A stretch of DNA of 64,000 nt from Solibacteraceae bacterium (GTDB taxonomy: Bacteria > Acidobacteriota > Terriglobia > Bryobacterales > Bryobacteraceae). The stretch lies in NCBI GenBank assembly GCA_021324015.1, contig JAJPJX010000125.1:1-64000 (forward strand), read 5' to 3'. The position numbers were made by a program, and so were the translations under genes. Under the pieces are notes generated by a model. That model saw nothing but the letters and a program-made list of their open reading frames with translations. It was not told the DNA's origin and ran no database searches. This document shows positions 1-8,990 of this stretch, piece by piece. The first letter of the stretch is position 1; every line of letters begins with the position of its first letter.

Positions 1-1254
1 GTTGGCCTGCCGCCCCTGGTTTCGATGATGAATTCGCACGGCACGGCCTACGCGGCGGAGCCGGCCGCCAGGATCGCCGAAAAGCCCATCGAAAGCCGCT
101 TCGTGCTGTGGTTCAACGGCAACGGGATTCCAGAACGGTATTGGATTCCATCGGAAGAAGGCGCCCGCTATTCTATTACACCGTGCCTCGCTCCGCTTGC
201 CGGATTCCGCAACGACGTCCACGTGCTGAGCGGCGTAGATAACGCTGCCGCGAATGGCAATGGCAACGGCCACACGAATTCCATGAGCGGACTCATGACC
301 GGTACGCCCTTCACGGGGCGAGGCGCCGGCGGACCTTCTATCGATCAGGTTATCGCCTCCAAAGTGGGTCACGAATCCCGCTTTCGTTCATTGCAAATCG
401 GTGTCTCCCAAGAGTCCTTCGGCGAGAGCATGCAACGGAACATGACTTGGTCCGGCTACGAGCGCGCCCTGCCGCCCGAGATGATCCCGCACCGGCTCTT
501 TGACCGTCTCTTCGGAGCGCGAGAAGAAGGTTGGGTGAACCGCAAGCGGAGTATTCTGGACACCATTAGCGAGGACGCCAACCTCCTGAAGACGAAACTG
601 CCCTCCGAAGACCAAGCCCGTCTGGACGAACACCTGTCCGGCATCCGCGAACTGGAGCGCTCCGTCGCCAGCCTGCCTCCGCAATACCGGGAAGTTGATC
701 CGCCCGACTTTGACGGCGACATGAAAGACTGGCCGCGCATCGCGAAGCTGCAAAGCGACCTGCTGGCGCAGGCGCTCGCCACGCGTCAGACGCGGGTCGC
801 CTCCTATATGCTGACCAAGTGCCAGGGGCTCTCCCGATTCCCGTGGCTCGGCTACACGTCCGCGCGGCACCACGACTACACCCACGCCGATGGTAAGGCT
901 CCGGGCGCCGACGGAGTGGAAGGCCAGCGCGTTCTGCGCGACATCTGCAGGTGGCATGTCGAGGAGTTTGCCTACCTTGTGGCCAAACTGAAGTCCGTGC
1001 CGGAGGGCGATGGCACGGTGTTCGATCACACCTGCCTGCTGTTTGTACATGAGCATGCCGAGGCGAATCCGCACAAGAACAGCGGCCTGGCCATGATTGT
1101 GGCGGGCGGCATGAGCCGTCTTGCCAAAGGCACGCACACCCGCGTTACAGGAACGGTCGGCGATGTCTATCTGACGCTGGCCGACGAAGTGGTGGGAGCA
1201 GGCATCGGCAAATTCCCCACGGCCACCAAGAAGCTCAGCGCGCTGCTGGCCTGA
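1..1254 (+). CDS. DUF1552 family protein, 5' end outside the window
   Basis: The reading frame is open from base 1, so the true start lies upstream and 417 C-terminal residues are visible. The protein matches the DUF1552 family, common in Planctomycetes and Acidobacteria; its biochemical role is not established. Supporting segments are an [11 protein letters not shown]-like stretch, [20 protein letters not shown] and a late HHDYTHA motif. Family members are usually exported and are often paired with DUF1592/DUF1588 cytochrome-like genes, which would lie upstream here. An internal ATG at 25 is not a credible start because family-like residues precede it. The family call is firm; the function is unknown. 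Confidence 0.8.
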   Translation, partial: VGLPPLVSMMNSHGTAYAAEPAARIAEKPIESRFVLWFNGNGIPERYWIPSEEGARYSITPCLAPLAGFRNDVHVLSGVDNAAANGNGNGHTNSMSGLMTGTPFTGRGAGGPSIDQVIASKVGHESRFRSLQIGVSQESFGESMQRNMTWSGYERALPPEMIPHRLFDRLFGAREEGWVNRKRSILDTISEDANLLKTKLPSEDQARLDEHLSGIRELERSVASLPPQYREVDPPDFDGDMKDWPRIAKLQSDLLAQALATRQTRVASYMLTKCQGLSRFPWLGYTSARHHDYTHADGKAPGADGVEGQRVLRDICRWHVEEFAYLVAKLKSVPEGDGTVFDHTCLLFVHEHAEANPHKNSGLAMIVAGGMSRLAKGTHTRVTGTVGDVYLTLADEVVGAGIGKFPTATKKLSALLA

Positions 1255-1272
1255 TTTAGCCGCGTTCGTCCG

Positions 1273-2154
1273 CTACAGAACGACCACGGGGTGATAGAGG
1301 TTCGGCAAGCGGGCCTCGCCGATAGCGATCAGTTCGCCTTCGCGCGACACGGCTTTTACATACCGCGCACCCGCCTGGACGCGGAAGGGCGATACGGGGA
1401 AGTTGCGGCCCTGGCGAATCTGGCCGATCAGGGGCGACTCCACGAACACCGCCGGGAAAGCGGGCAGGACTTGCGCCGCGGGGATGAGCGCTTCGCCCAG
1501 GCGGCCGTCGGCGGCTAACTGTGCCAGTTGCTCGATGGTCCGGGCCTGCTCGATAGTGAACTCACCGGAGGCCGTGCGCCGCAGGGCGGCCAGGTGCGCG
1601 CCGCATCCCATCGCCTGGCCCAGGTCGTGGGCCAGGGAACGCATGTACGTGCCGCCCGAGCAGCGTGCGCGCACCACCGCATAGGGCGGCTCGACGGCCA
1701 GCAGGGTCAGTTCGAAGACGGTAACCGGCACCGGCGGCAGTTCCACGGCGACCTTGCGGCGCGCCATCTGGTAGGCCCGCACGCCATCCACCTTTTTGGC
1801 CGAGACCGGCGGGGGCGTCTGCAGAAACTCGCCCCGGAAGCGTTCCAGGTTCTGCTCGAGTTCCGTCTGTCCGATGGACGGATCAGTCACCGGCGACGTG
1901 GGCGTTCCCGAGCTGTCGTAGGTATCGGTGGAGTAGCCGAAGCGGATCCGGGCCTCGTAGACCTTGTCACTGCGCGTGTAGAATTGCGCCAGGCGCGTGG
2001 CGCGTCCCGCCACCAGCGGCAACACGCCGGTGGCGATGGGATCCAGCGTTCCCAGGTGGCCTACCCGCCGGGTGCCGGCAATGCGGCGCACCTTGTTCAC
2101 CACGTCGTGCGAGGTCCACCCCTCGGCTTTGTCGATCACGAAAACTCCGTCCAC
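1273..2154 (-). CDS. truB: tRNA pseudouridine(55) synthase TruB
   Basis: Converts U55 in the T-loop of elongator tRNAs to pseudouridine in the cytoplasm. The 293-residue length is normal. The catalytic motif HLGTLDP carries the nucleophilic Asp at about residue 38, followed by KVYEARIRFGYSTDTYD and SGGTYMRSLAHDLG, both typical of TruB, and a C-terminal TruB_C/PUA-like region. The start is GTG at 2154, six bases after the M28 peptidase stop and with AAGGA just upstream, so it is the last gene of a leftward run that begins with a glycosyltransferase. truB usually sits with rbfA/infB; here it does not. Confidence 0.95.
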   Translation of the reverse strand: MDGVFVIDKAEGWTSHDVVNKVRRIAGTRRVGHLGTLDPIATGVLPLVAGRATRLAQFYTRSDKVYEARIRFGYSTDTYDSSGTPTSPVTDPSIGQTELEQNLERFRGEFLQTPPPVSAKKVDGVRAYQMARRKVAVELPPVPVTVFELTLLAVEPPYAVVRARCSGGTYMRSLAHDLGQAMGCGAHLAALRRTASGEFTIEQARTIEQLAQLAADGRLGEALIPAAQVLPAFPAVFVESPLIGQIRQGRNFPVSPFRVQAGARYVKAVSREGELIAIGEARLPNLYHPVVVL

Positions 2155-2160
2155 GAATCC

Positions 2161-3069
2161 TTATCCTTCCAGCTCTTGCAAGACTTCCAGCAGCACCGTG
2201 CCCACGACCTCGAAGCTGTGCGCGCTCAGCTTGTCCATAGTGTCGTCGGGCGTGTGCCAGTAGGGTTTGTCGAAATCGATGAGGTCCAGCGCGTTCACGC
2301 CCGCCTGCAGAAACGGCATGTGATCGTCCTCGGTGGGGCCTCCCTGTTCGAGGAAATACTTGCCGTATCCGAGCCGCGCGGCGGTGTCCCACACGAGCTT
2401 GCGCAACGCGGCCGAGGAATTCATCTCGGGCATGATGTCGAGGTCCTTGTCGCCGATCATATCGACGTTGATGAGCGCCTTGATCCGGCTGAGTGTGCCG
2501 TCGGTCGCCCAGCGTTCAGCCAGGTGACGGCTCCCGTAGAGGTTATCCGTTCCCGCCCATTGGCGGCGAAAAGCCTCTTCCCCGTCGAACCAGACCAGGT
2601 AGACGTCATCCCTCCGCGGACGGCCTTCCAGTGCGGCGGCTATTTCCAGCAGGAAGCCGGCCGAGGAGCCGCCGTCGTCGGCGCCCACGAAAGTGGCGCC
2701 GGGCATCGACTTAGTGTCGTAGTGTCCGCTGAAGACGATGGCCCGCCCGGAGCGGCCTGCAAAGCGCGCGATGATGTTCTTCATGCCCACCGGACCGGCG
2801 GGCGTCTGAGCGGTGAAATCATCGGACATCACCTCGCATCCTCGCTGCTTCAACTGGGCCAGGATATAAGTCTGCAACTGGCGGATGGCGGGCGAGCCCG
2901 GGGGACGCGGGCCAAAGGAGACGGCCTTGCGGGTGTACTCCAGGGCCTGTGCGCCGCTGAAGCTATGGAGGACGGGCGTCTTGGCCTTGCGTGCCGCGTG
3001 ATCCGCGCTCCAGGCGCCACCGGGCAGGCAAACGGCCATCAACAGGATGAGGGCTTTCTCGCGGTGCAT
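2161..3069 (-). CDS. Exported M28 family peptidase, glutaminyl-peptide cyclotransferase-like
   Basis: A 302-residue protein with an N-terminal signal peptide (hydrophobic to about residue 22). It carries M28 residues FSGHYDTK (His116), GADDGGSS (Asp131), WFDGEEAF (Glu164/165), NVDMIGD (Asp203), EDDHMPFL (His250) and YWHTPDDT (His272). The FDGEEAF and LYGSRHLA stretches are closest to glutaminyl cyclases, which turn N-terminal Gln into pyroglutamate on exported proteins; a plain aminopeptidase is the alternative. Its start overlaps the preceding methyltransferase by 31 bases; a later ATG that overlaps the stop would remove most of the signal peptide, so the longer start is preferred. truB follows after six bases. 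Confidence 0.85.
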   Translation of the reverse strand: MHREKALILLMAVCLPGGAWSADHAARKAKTPVLHSFSGAQALEYTRKAVSFGPRPPGSPAIRQLQTYILAQLKQRGCEVMSDDFTAQTPAGPVGMKNIIARFAGRSGRAIVFSGHYDTKSMPGATFVGADDGGSSAGFLLEIAAALEGRPRRDDVYLVWFDGEEAFRRQWAGTDNLYGSRHLAERWATDGTLSRIKALINVDMIGDKDLDIMPEMNSSAALRKLVWDTAARLGYGKYFLEQGGPTEDDHMPFLQAGVNALDLIDFDKPYWHTPDDTMDKLSAHSFEVVGTVLLEVLQELEG

Positions 3070-3746
3070 ATGTATCCGAGTGTGAAATCGCGGTCCCGGT
3101 CAAGACCGTCCAGAAACGGCAGAACCAGGGCGGGGGGAACCAGGAAAATCGCGGCCGGGAGAAACCACACCCAGCGCAGACCTCCTGTAAAGAATTGTAG
3201 CCCGTTGAGCAGGCGTCGCGCGAGCAGGCGGAAGTATCCGCCCACGGGGCGTATGTCGGCCTCCACCAGGCCGGCCTGCTGGAGCAGGAAGGCCAAGCCG
3301 TAGCGCGTGTAGCGGAAATAGTCGTGCGGCGCCTGGTGCACCTCCCACTCGTGGGGGGCTACCACGAGGAGCACTCCGCCAGGGGCCAGCGTGCGGGCGA
3401 TCTCGCGCAGGACGGCTTCGGGGCGGCGCACGTGTTCGAGCGTCACCACGTGGATGGCGGCGGCGAACAGGCCGGAGGGGAAGGGCAGCGCAGCCAGATC
3501 CGCGCGGGCATCCACGCGGGAGTAATCCCAGGCGGGGTCGCCCACGGCCAGGTCCACGCCGGTATACCGCTGGCGGCGGAAGAGGGGGGCGTAACGGCCT
3601 TCTCCGGAGCCCGCGTCGAGCACGCGCGCTCCCGGCGGCAGAGCGCCGGCCAGCGCGCCCACGGCCTCTTCCAGGGAGGCTTCGAAGTGCAGCACATGAC
3701 CACGCAGGAAGTGCGGCAGCCGGTGGGCCAGCGCGGTGTAGCTCAT
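3039..3746 (-). CDS. Class I SAM-dependent methyltransferase
   Basis: A 235-residue methyltransferase of the Methyltransf_11 type. Motif I reads VLDAGSGEGRYAPLF, followed by an acidic VDLAVGDP strand and a post-motif AAIHVVTLEHVRRPEAVLREIARTL, where the HV/LEH pattern is typical of small-molecule or glycan methyltransferases. A hydrophobic stretch near the C-terminus (about residues 200-220) suggests membrane contact. It overlaps the upstream methyltransferase gene by four bases (ATGA) and the downstream peptidase by 31, so these genes are probably translationally coupled. The glycosyltransferase in the same operon points to a cell-surface glycan or lipid substrate; this is inference. Confidence 0.85.
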   Translation of the reverse strand: MSYTALAHRLPHFLRGHVLHFEASLEEAVGALAGALPPGARVLDAGSGEGRYAPLFRRQRYTGVDLAVGDPAWDYSRVDARADLAALPFPSGLFAAAIHVVTLEHVRRPEAVLREIARTLAPGGVLLVVAPHEWEVHQAPHDYFRYTRYGLAFLLQQAGLVEADIRPVGGYFRLLARRLLNGLQFFTGGLRWVWFLPAAIFLVPPALVLPFLDGLDRDRDFTLGYICTARKPSSC

Positions 3747-4684
3747 AGCCGTTTGCGCGCCTCGAACATCACCGTGGAGCCGGCGCGCGCGGCGGCTTCG
3801 AGCGCCGTGAAGGGCAGCGCGGCCAGGAGGAGCGCCAGGTAGAGCAGATCCTTGCCCAGTTTTTTGACCGGTGATTCAGTCAGGCGCCGCACGCGGCGCG
3901 CCATGGGATCGAGCGCGGGCGCCAGGCTGCTGGCCAGCCCGGCGGGGTTGTCGCGCAGCGAAAAGTATTTCCGGCGTACGATGGCGAAGCCGGCGCAGGC
4001 CAGCATGGCGTCCAGGTCGCTGGCGCGGAAGTTCACCAGGTGGCGCGGCACGTCCACGCCGTTCCACCGCTCGCCCAGCAGGCGGAACTGCCAGCAGGAG
4101 GCGTTGGGCACCTGCACGATCAGCCGGCCATCGGGCCGCAGCAGGCGCCAGGCCGCTATCAGATAGGCCGACGGATCGGGCAGATGTTCGAGCACATGAA
4201 ACATGGTAACTGCCGCGCAGGCGCCCTCGGCCAACGGATTCTGCTCGAGGCTGCCGCACACCACGGGGACTCCCTGGCGCCAGGCCACCACGGCGGCTTC
4301 GCGGGAAAAATCCAGCCCCAGACCTGGAAAGCCGCGGCGCCGCATCTGGGCCAGAAAGAGTCCGCCGCCGCAGCCGACATCCACGAGCGGCCCGCGCGCG
4401 CCCGCTTGCCGAAGCGCGCGGCTCACAAAGCGCACGTGATCGCGCAGCACCAGCCGGCGCCAGACCTCTTCCAGGCGGCCCGCCGCGCTGCGGTCCGGGG
4501 CAAACCAGTAGTTCTCCGGATAATAGGCCGCCAGTTCCGCGGGTGCGGGCCGCGGTTCCAGGCGCAACAGCCCGCAAGAGGCGCACTCCACAACGCGGAA
4601 GGACCGGTTAGTCGTGCGGTACAGCCGGTCGGTGGCCGTAAACCGCGAGCGGAACGCCGTTTCTCCGCAGGCCACGCAACTCAT
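3743..4684 (-). CDS. Zinc-ribbon class I SAM-dependent methyltransferase
   Basis: A 313-residue protein that starts with a Cys4 zinc ribbon (CVACG and CASCG within the first 40 residues), then a YYPENYW segment, and a Methyltransf_23-type fold with motif I VDVGCGGGLFLAQM and FHVLEHLPDP. This arrangement is frequent in O-antigen and exopolysaccharide loci, where such enzymes methylate glycan or lipid-linked sugars. The C-terminus has a hydrophobic stretch (LLYLALLLAALPFTAL). It is joined by four-base overlaps to the glycosyltransferase upstream and to the second methyltransferase downstream. The exact acceptor cannot be read from the sequence. Confidence 0.87.
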   Translation of the reverse strand: MSCVACGETAFRSRFTATDRLYRTTNRSFRVVECASCGLLRLEPRPAPAELAAYYPENYWFAPDRSAAGRLEEVWRRLVLRDHVRFVSRALRQAGARGPLVDVGCGGGLFLAQMRRRGFPGLGLDFSREAAVVAWRQGVPVVCGSLEQNPLAEGACAAVTMFHVLEHLPDPSAYLIAAWRLLRPDGRLIVQVPNASCWQFRLLGERWNGVDVPRHLVNFRASDLDAMLACAGFAIVRRKYFSLRDNPAGLASSLAPALDPMARRVRRLTESPVKKLGKDLLYLALLLAALPFTALEAAARAGSTVMFEARKRL

Positions 4685-5694
4685 GCCAATTCCCGCAGTG
4701 GGATCCGGTACTGAAAGATCAGGCGGCGCACCTCGGCGGGGGAGAGCTTGCGGATACGCTCCAGATCGCGGCGCTTGCGCAGCATCCGCGGCAACAGTCG
4801 TAGAGCTTCCAGATCGCCGGCGGCTAGGGCGCGGACGATCGTGAGCTTACCGCGGAGGCCGGGGAAATGGGCCGTGTCTCCAGTCCCTTTCCGCGCGTAC
4901 CACAGGCCCGCCGCCAGTCGCGCCAGATAGTAAGCGCCGTTCAGCCACAGCAGGCTCCAGGGGAACAGCTTGGCCGCCAGCAGGACGCGGTTGCGCTCGA
5001 TCAGTTCGAGACGCCGCGCGGACTGCAAACCCAGCGTGGCCCCGCGATGGTGCCGCACCACGGCCTCCGGCACGTAGAGGCAGCGCCAGCCGGCGATGCG
5101 CGCGCGCAGCCCCAGTTCGGCGTCGTCGCCGTAAGCGAAAAAGTCTTCGTCGAAGGCGCCGATCTGTTGCAGCATGGATTTTCGATACATGGCGGCGCAC
5201 CCGTCGGGCCACAAGGCCTCTTCCAGGCAGTCGAACTGGCCCTGGTCGCGGGCGCCGCTGCCGCGGCCACGATTCTGCCCGTCCGGGTAGATGAGGTGGC
5301 CGGCCTTATCGATGCGCTGGGGGTCCTCATATACCAGGATTTTCGAAGCCGCCATGCCCACCGCGGGCTGCCCGAAGGCGCGCGCCAGGGCCGCCAGCCA
5401 GCCGGGTTCGGCCTCCGCGTCGTTGTTCAGCAGCGCGATCAGTTCTCCCCGCGCGGCCGCGATGCCCTGGTTGTTGGCCGCGCAATATCCGCGGTTTTCG
5501 GCGTTGCAGATCACGCGGAGCGGCAGGCGGGGGGCGGCGAATTCCGTCCGCGCCATCTCCACCGAGCCGTCCATGGAGCCGTTGTCGACCAAAATGATCT
5601 CAAATTCCGCACGCTGCTGCCCCTCCAGCGAGCGCAGGCAGGCGCGCAGCAGATCGCAGCGATTCCAGTTGACAATGATTACGGAAATCAACAC
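4681..5694 (-). CDS. Glycosyltransferase family 2
   Basis: A 337-residue GT-A glycosyltransferase. The N-terminal ISVIIVNWNR, ILVDNGSMDGS and LLNNDAEAEPGWL (in place of DxD) segments and the later DEDFFAYGDDAELGLR acceptor-site motif resemble rhamnosyl- and other sugar transferases of the WbbL type. It probably acts at the inner face of the cytoplasmic membrane in cell-surface glycan assembly. The start is GTG at 5694. It is the first gene of the leftward run that includes two methyltransferases, the M28 peptidase and truB, and it is divergent from rodZ. Confidence 0.9.
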   Translation of the reverse strand: MLISVIIVNWNRCDLLRACLRSLEGQQRAEFEIILVDNGSMDGSVEMARTEFAAPRLPLRVICNAENRGYCAANNQGIAAARGELIALLNNDAEAEPGWLAALARAFGQPAVGMAASKILVYEDPQRIDKAGHLIYPDGQNRGRGSGARDQGQFDCLEEALWPDGCAAMYRKSMLQQIGAFDEDFFAYGDDAELGLRARIAGWRCLYVPEAVVRHHRGATLGLQSARRLELIERNRVLLAAKLFPWSLLWLNGAYYLARLAAGLWYARKGTGDTAHFPGLRGKLTIVRALAAGDLEALRLLPRMLRKRRDLERIRKLSPAEVRRLIFQYRIPLRELA

Positions 5695-5779
5695 GGCCGG
5701 CAGGACGCGAGAACGATAAAGGAATGCAAGTTCAATAGCTTGCCTGTTGTATTATACCTGTAGGGGCCTGTGTGGGGCT

Positions 5780-6766
5780 ATGACTGCCATCGGCGAAACC
5801 TTACGCCGTGAACGCACGCGGCGCAGCCTGAACCTCGACCAGATTTCCCGCCAGACCAAGATCTCCGTCCGGCTTCTCGAGGCGATTGAGAACGAGCAGT
5901 TCGACAAATTGCCGGGCGGTGTTTTCACGAAAAGTTTTGTCAAGCAGTACGCGCGCGCACTGGGGTTGGATGAAGACGAAATCGCCAGTGAACTGGAGCG
6001 TGTTCTGCAACCTCCGGAGGCGCCGCCACCCGGCGCACAAGCCGCACCCGCAGAACCGGCCATTCATGTGCCGCGGGTGACCGAATGGGAAGGCGTGGCC
6101 GCGCGGTCGCGGGAGAAGTCCTCGCTGCCGGCTCTGGCCATGGTAGTGGCGGTCATGTTGGTGTGCTCGGGCTTCTATGCGTGGTGGCAGCGGGCGCGGC
6201 GTCCCGCACCAGCGAGAGAGAGCGTTTCCGCGGCGGCGCAGACGGTCCCCGCCACCAGAGCGGAAACACCGCCTGCGGAGCCTGAGACGGCTTCGCGGGG
6301 AGTTGCCGCGGCGCCGATGACAGGCGCCGCGGCGGTGACTCCGGCGGTGGGAGGGTCTCCCACATCTGCCGGCCTGAGGCCCGCTGCCGGCACTCCGGCA
6401 TCGCCTGCGGCCACCGCCCCGGTTGCCGCGCCCCCCGCGCAGCCGGCCGGTCCGCTAGGCAATCCCGCAGGGCCCGTGCAGGTCACTCTGAAGGCCACCG
6501 AACCAGTGTGGGTCAAGGCCTGGGTGGATGGAAAGGTGCTGCTGGTGACAACCCTTCAGGCCAATGAAACCCGTACGCTGGGAGCTTCCGAGGACGTGAG
6601 GTTGCGGCTGGGCAACGCCGGCGGGTTGGAGGTGGAACTCAACGGCAAGCCGGTGGGACCGCTGGGGCCCAAGGGCCAGATACGAGTGGTGGAGCTTTCG
6701 CCGCGCGGCGTAGAGGTCATCCCGACGACGCCGCCGGCCCCGCCGGGTCAGCCGGATACCTTGTAG
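5780..6766 (+). CDS. rodZ: RodZ-like helix-turn-helix membrane protein
   Basis: From the ATG at 5780 the protein has 328 residues: an HTH_25 domain (TAIGETLRRERTRR and following, about residues 1-80), a single transmembrane segment (LPALAMVVAVMLVCSGFYAWW), a long Pro/Ala-rich periplasmic linker and a C-terminal DUF4115 beta domain (VQVTLKATEPVWVKAW onward). This is the RodZ architecture, which links MreB to the cell-wall elongation machinery. An in-frame ATG at 5747 adds 11 residues without homology; 5780 fits the family N-terminus. The last 50 bases overlap the convergent pgsA gene. RodZ homologues beside pgsA are common in several phyla. Confidence 0.85.
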   Translation: MTAIGETLRRERTRRSLNLDQISRQTKISVRLLEAIENEQFDKLPGGVFTKSFVKQYARALGLDEDEIASELERVLQPPEAPPPGAQAAPAEPAIHVPRVTEWEGVAARSREKSSLPALAMVVAVMLVCSGFYAWWQRARRPAPARESVSAAAQTVPATRAETPPAEPETASRGVAAAPMTGAAAVTPAVGGSPTSAGLRPAAGTPASPAATAPVAAPPAQPAGPLGNPAGPVQVTLKATEPVWVKAWVDGKVLLVTTLQANETRTLGASEDVRLRLGNAGGLEVELNGKPVGPLGPKGQIRVVELSPRGVEVIPTTPPAPPGQPDTL

Positions 6767-7418
6767 CCGCCGCCTCGCGGTGCGCCCGCCGCTCCCGCAG
6801 CGCGGCCAGTTTGCGCTGGCGCTCGTAGATCAGCAACTCGCGGCGGCGGCGCTTCTTGACGCGGCTATCCACGCGGCGCCAGAACTTGCGGAAGTAGCTG
6901 GCCGCCGAGAGCAGGGAAAAGACCACCACCCCCCACATCAGAACCATTCCCGGGGCCGCCAACGACGGGTGCCGCAAGCTGAGCAGCAGGCAGGAGACCG
7001 CCGCGACCTGGGAAACCATCTTGGTTTTGCCCAGGTCGCTGGCGCGAATCGTATAGCCTTCGGCAGCGGCGATGCTTCGCAGGCCACTCACCGCAAACTC
7101 CCGGCCGACAATCAGCACCACCATCCAGGCAGGCACGGCGCCCACCTGCACCAGAGAAATTAAGGCCGCCGAAATCAATAACTTATCAGCGATGGGGTCG
7201 AGCAGCGTGCCGATCGTGGTGATCTGGCCCCACTTACGCGCCAAATAGCCGTCGAGAAGATCGGTGGCTGCGGCCGAAAGGAAAATGGCCAACGCCAGCA
7301 GGTCGTTGGAGAGCACCAGCCCGTCGATCCGGACCCTCACCGTCTCCTGAACCAGTGCCGCCACCAGCAGCGGCACGAAGAAGATCCGAAGCAGGGTGAG
7401 AGAATTGGGTAGGTTCAT
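6717..7418 (-). CDS. pgsA: CDP-diacylglycerol-glycerol-3-phosphate 3-phosphatidyltransferase
   Basis: Makes phosphatidylglycerophosphate from CDP-diacylglycerol and glycerol-3-phosphate in the inner membrane. The CDP-alcohol phosphotransferase signature is complete: DGYLARKWGQITTIGTLLDP followed by IADK, with the four Asp residues in place, plus several membrane segments. The start is the ATG at 7418 (MNLPNSLTLLRI), four codons inside the longest frame. An unusually basic C-terminal tail (about 45 residues, rich in Arg and Lys) follows the last membrane helix, and the final 50 bases are shared with rodZ on the other strand. Confidence 0.93.
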   Translation of the reverse strand: MNLPNSLTLLRIFFVPLLVAALVQETVRVRIDGLVLSNDLLALAIFLSAAATDLLDGYLARKWGQITTIGTLLDPIADKLLISAALISLVQVGAVPAWMVVLIVGREFAVSGLRSIAAAEGYTIRASDLGKTKMVSQVAAVSCLLLSLRHPSLAAPGMVLMWGVVVFSLLSAASYFRKFWRRVDSRVKKRRRRELLIYERQRKLAALRERRAHREAAATRYPADPAGPAASSG

Positions 7419-7431
7419 CGCCCACCCCAAA

Positions 7432-7458
7432 TATATAATTCGCCGCCCACAAGTTCAA
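7432..7458 (-). promoter_or_regulatory. Candidate sigma-70 promoter of pgsA
   Basis: On the minus strand TTGAAC (7453-7458) is followed after 15 bases by TATATA (7432-7437), 14 bases before the pgsA ATG. The AT-rich core stands out from GC-rich surroundings. The spacer is shorter than the 17-base optimum and the leader would be very short, so support is moderate at best. Confidence 0.35.
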
Positions 7459-7664
7459 TCATTGTGGAAAATGCCGGCCCGTGACGGCACGCATCGGAGG
7501 GCCGAGCCAAAGGTACACAACGCGCCGTGGAAAATGATAGCAAGTATCATAATTTTGTTTTATTTGAGTGGAAATGCTGCGAGGTGGTTCATTTTCCGAT
7601 CAAGGCCTTCATTTCAGGCAAGTTAACTCTTCTGGTCGAAGATTCCCACATAAATTTCCACAGC

Positions 7665-8990
7665 CTACCGGCGGACGGTGGAGTAGGCGGAGAGGCGTCG
7701 CATCAGAGACTCGGAGACTTCCGCCTCCATTTCGCAGTAGCCTGGCTCATAGCGCGTGTCGAGCACTCTGCCGCCGTCATGGACCAGGGAAATCAGGCCG
7801 GCTTCCTGGATGGGGAAGCGGAAGCTCGCGCGTACCAGGGGGTCAAACGGCAGCACGTCGTCCATGGCGCTGCGCAGATCATCCAGGTGCAGCCCGGTGA
7901 GGGCGGAAACCGCTACCACGCGCACAGGTTTTTCCGGGCCACCCGAGCCGATAAGGCGGCCGCGGAGGCTCGCCAGGGTCGTTCCGGGCTCCTCCAGGCG
8001 GTCGACCTTGTTGAGAACCAGCAACTGGGGCAAATCCGCCGCGCCGATTTCGTGGAGCACTTTGAGCACATGGGCGGTCTGCGCGTCGGCATGGGAGGAG
8101 GTGGCATCCACCACGTGGAGCACCAGGTCGGCTTCGGCCACCTCCTCCAGCGTGGCACGGAAAGCCTCGACCAGAGTGGTGGGCAGGTTTCGGATGAAGC
8201 CCACGGTGTCGCTGACCAGCACGCGGCGCCGGCTGGGGAGGGTCAACACTCTCACGGTGGGATCCAGGGTGGCAAACATGCGCGCGTCGGCCAGCACACC
8301 GGCCTGGGTAAGGCGGTTGAAAAGGGTGGATTTGCCGGCGTTGGTGTAACCCACCAGAGCGACCGTGGCCAAGGGTACGGCCTGGCGTTTTCGGCGGTGC
8401 AGGGCGCGTCCGGCCCGCACCCCTTCCAGATCCCCACGGATCTTGCGAATACGCCGGGCGATGCGCCGGCGGTCGGTTTCCAACTGGGTTTCGCCTGGTC
8501 CACGAGTGCCGATTCCGCCGCCCAGACGAGACATCTCCACGCCTCGTCCGGTGAGGCGGGGGAGCAGGTAGCTCAACTGCGCGAGTTCCACCTGGAGGCG
8601 GCCTTCCCGGGTGCGGGCGCGAGCGGCGAAGATGTCCAGGATGAGCTGGGTGCGGTCGAGGACTTTGGCCTCCAGGGCGTCTTCCAGGTTGCGCTGCTGG
8701 GTGGGGGTGAGGTCGTGGTCGAAGATCACCGTGGGGGCGCCCAAAGAGCGCGCGGCGGCGGAAAGCTCCCTGACCTTGCCGCTGCCGATGAGGGTGGCGG
8801 CATCCAAAGCGAGCCGCGCCTGCACGAACCGGCCGGCGACCTCGGCGCCCGCACTGCGGGCTAGTTCGGCTAATTCTTCCAGGGATTCCTCAGCGCTCGA
8901 AACGGGCTGGGCACCGGGCGTGCGGCGGCTCTTCAGATCGAGGCCGACCAGGATCGCGCGTTCCGGCGCGGGGTGGCGGAGATCGCCGAT
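7665..8990 (-). CDS. hflX: GTPase HflX, no canonical start codon
   Basis: Ribosome-associated GTPase that splits stalled ribosomes. The body is a clear HflX: VIFDHDLTPTQQRNLE, DRTQLILDIFAARARTREG, GGIGTRGPGETQLETDRR, then the G domain with Walker A GYTNAGKST, DTVGF and NKVD. The first possible GTG is at 8825, but the frame upstream still encodes HflX-like sequence (ERAILVGLDLKSRR, matching the family's first beta strand) back to the in-frame hfq stop at 8991-8993. No ATG, GTG or TTG exists in between; the likely start is ATC at 8990, directly after the hfq TAA, giving 441 residues. A GTG start at 8825 would lose about 55 residues of the N-terminal domain. Confidence 0.88.
   Translation of the reverse strand: MGDLRHPAPERAILVGLDLKSRRTPGAQPVSSAEESLEELAELARSAGAEVAGRFVQARLALDAATLIGSGKVRELSAAARSLGAPTVIFDHDLTPTQQRNLEDALEAKVLDRTQLILDIFAARARTREGRLQVELAQLSYLLPRLTGRGVEMSRLGGGIGTRGPGETQLETDRRRIARRIRKIRGDLEGVRAGRALHRRKRQAVPLATVALVGYTNAGKSTLFNRLTQAGVLADARMFATLDPTVRVLTLPSRRRVLVSDTVGFIRNLPTTLVEAFRATLEEVAEADLVLHVVDATSSHADAQTAHVLKVLHEIGAADLPQLLVLNKVDRLEEPGTTLASLRGRLIGSGGPEKPVRVVAVSALTGLHLDDLRSAMDDVLPFDPLVRASFRFPIQEAGLISLVHDGGRVLDTRYEPGYCEMEAEVSESLMRRLSAYSTVRR

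Noticed and set aside
1528-3303. A 591-codon plus-strand open frame across truB and the M28 gene
   Set aside because: It is antisense to two clear genes, has low-complexity Arg/Gly/His-rich text and no family motif; long shadow frames are expected at this GC content.
7527-8864. A 445-codon plus-strand frame antisense to hflX
   Set aside because: The minus strand encodes a textbook HflX; the antisense text has no motif.
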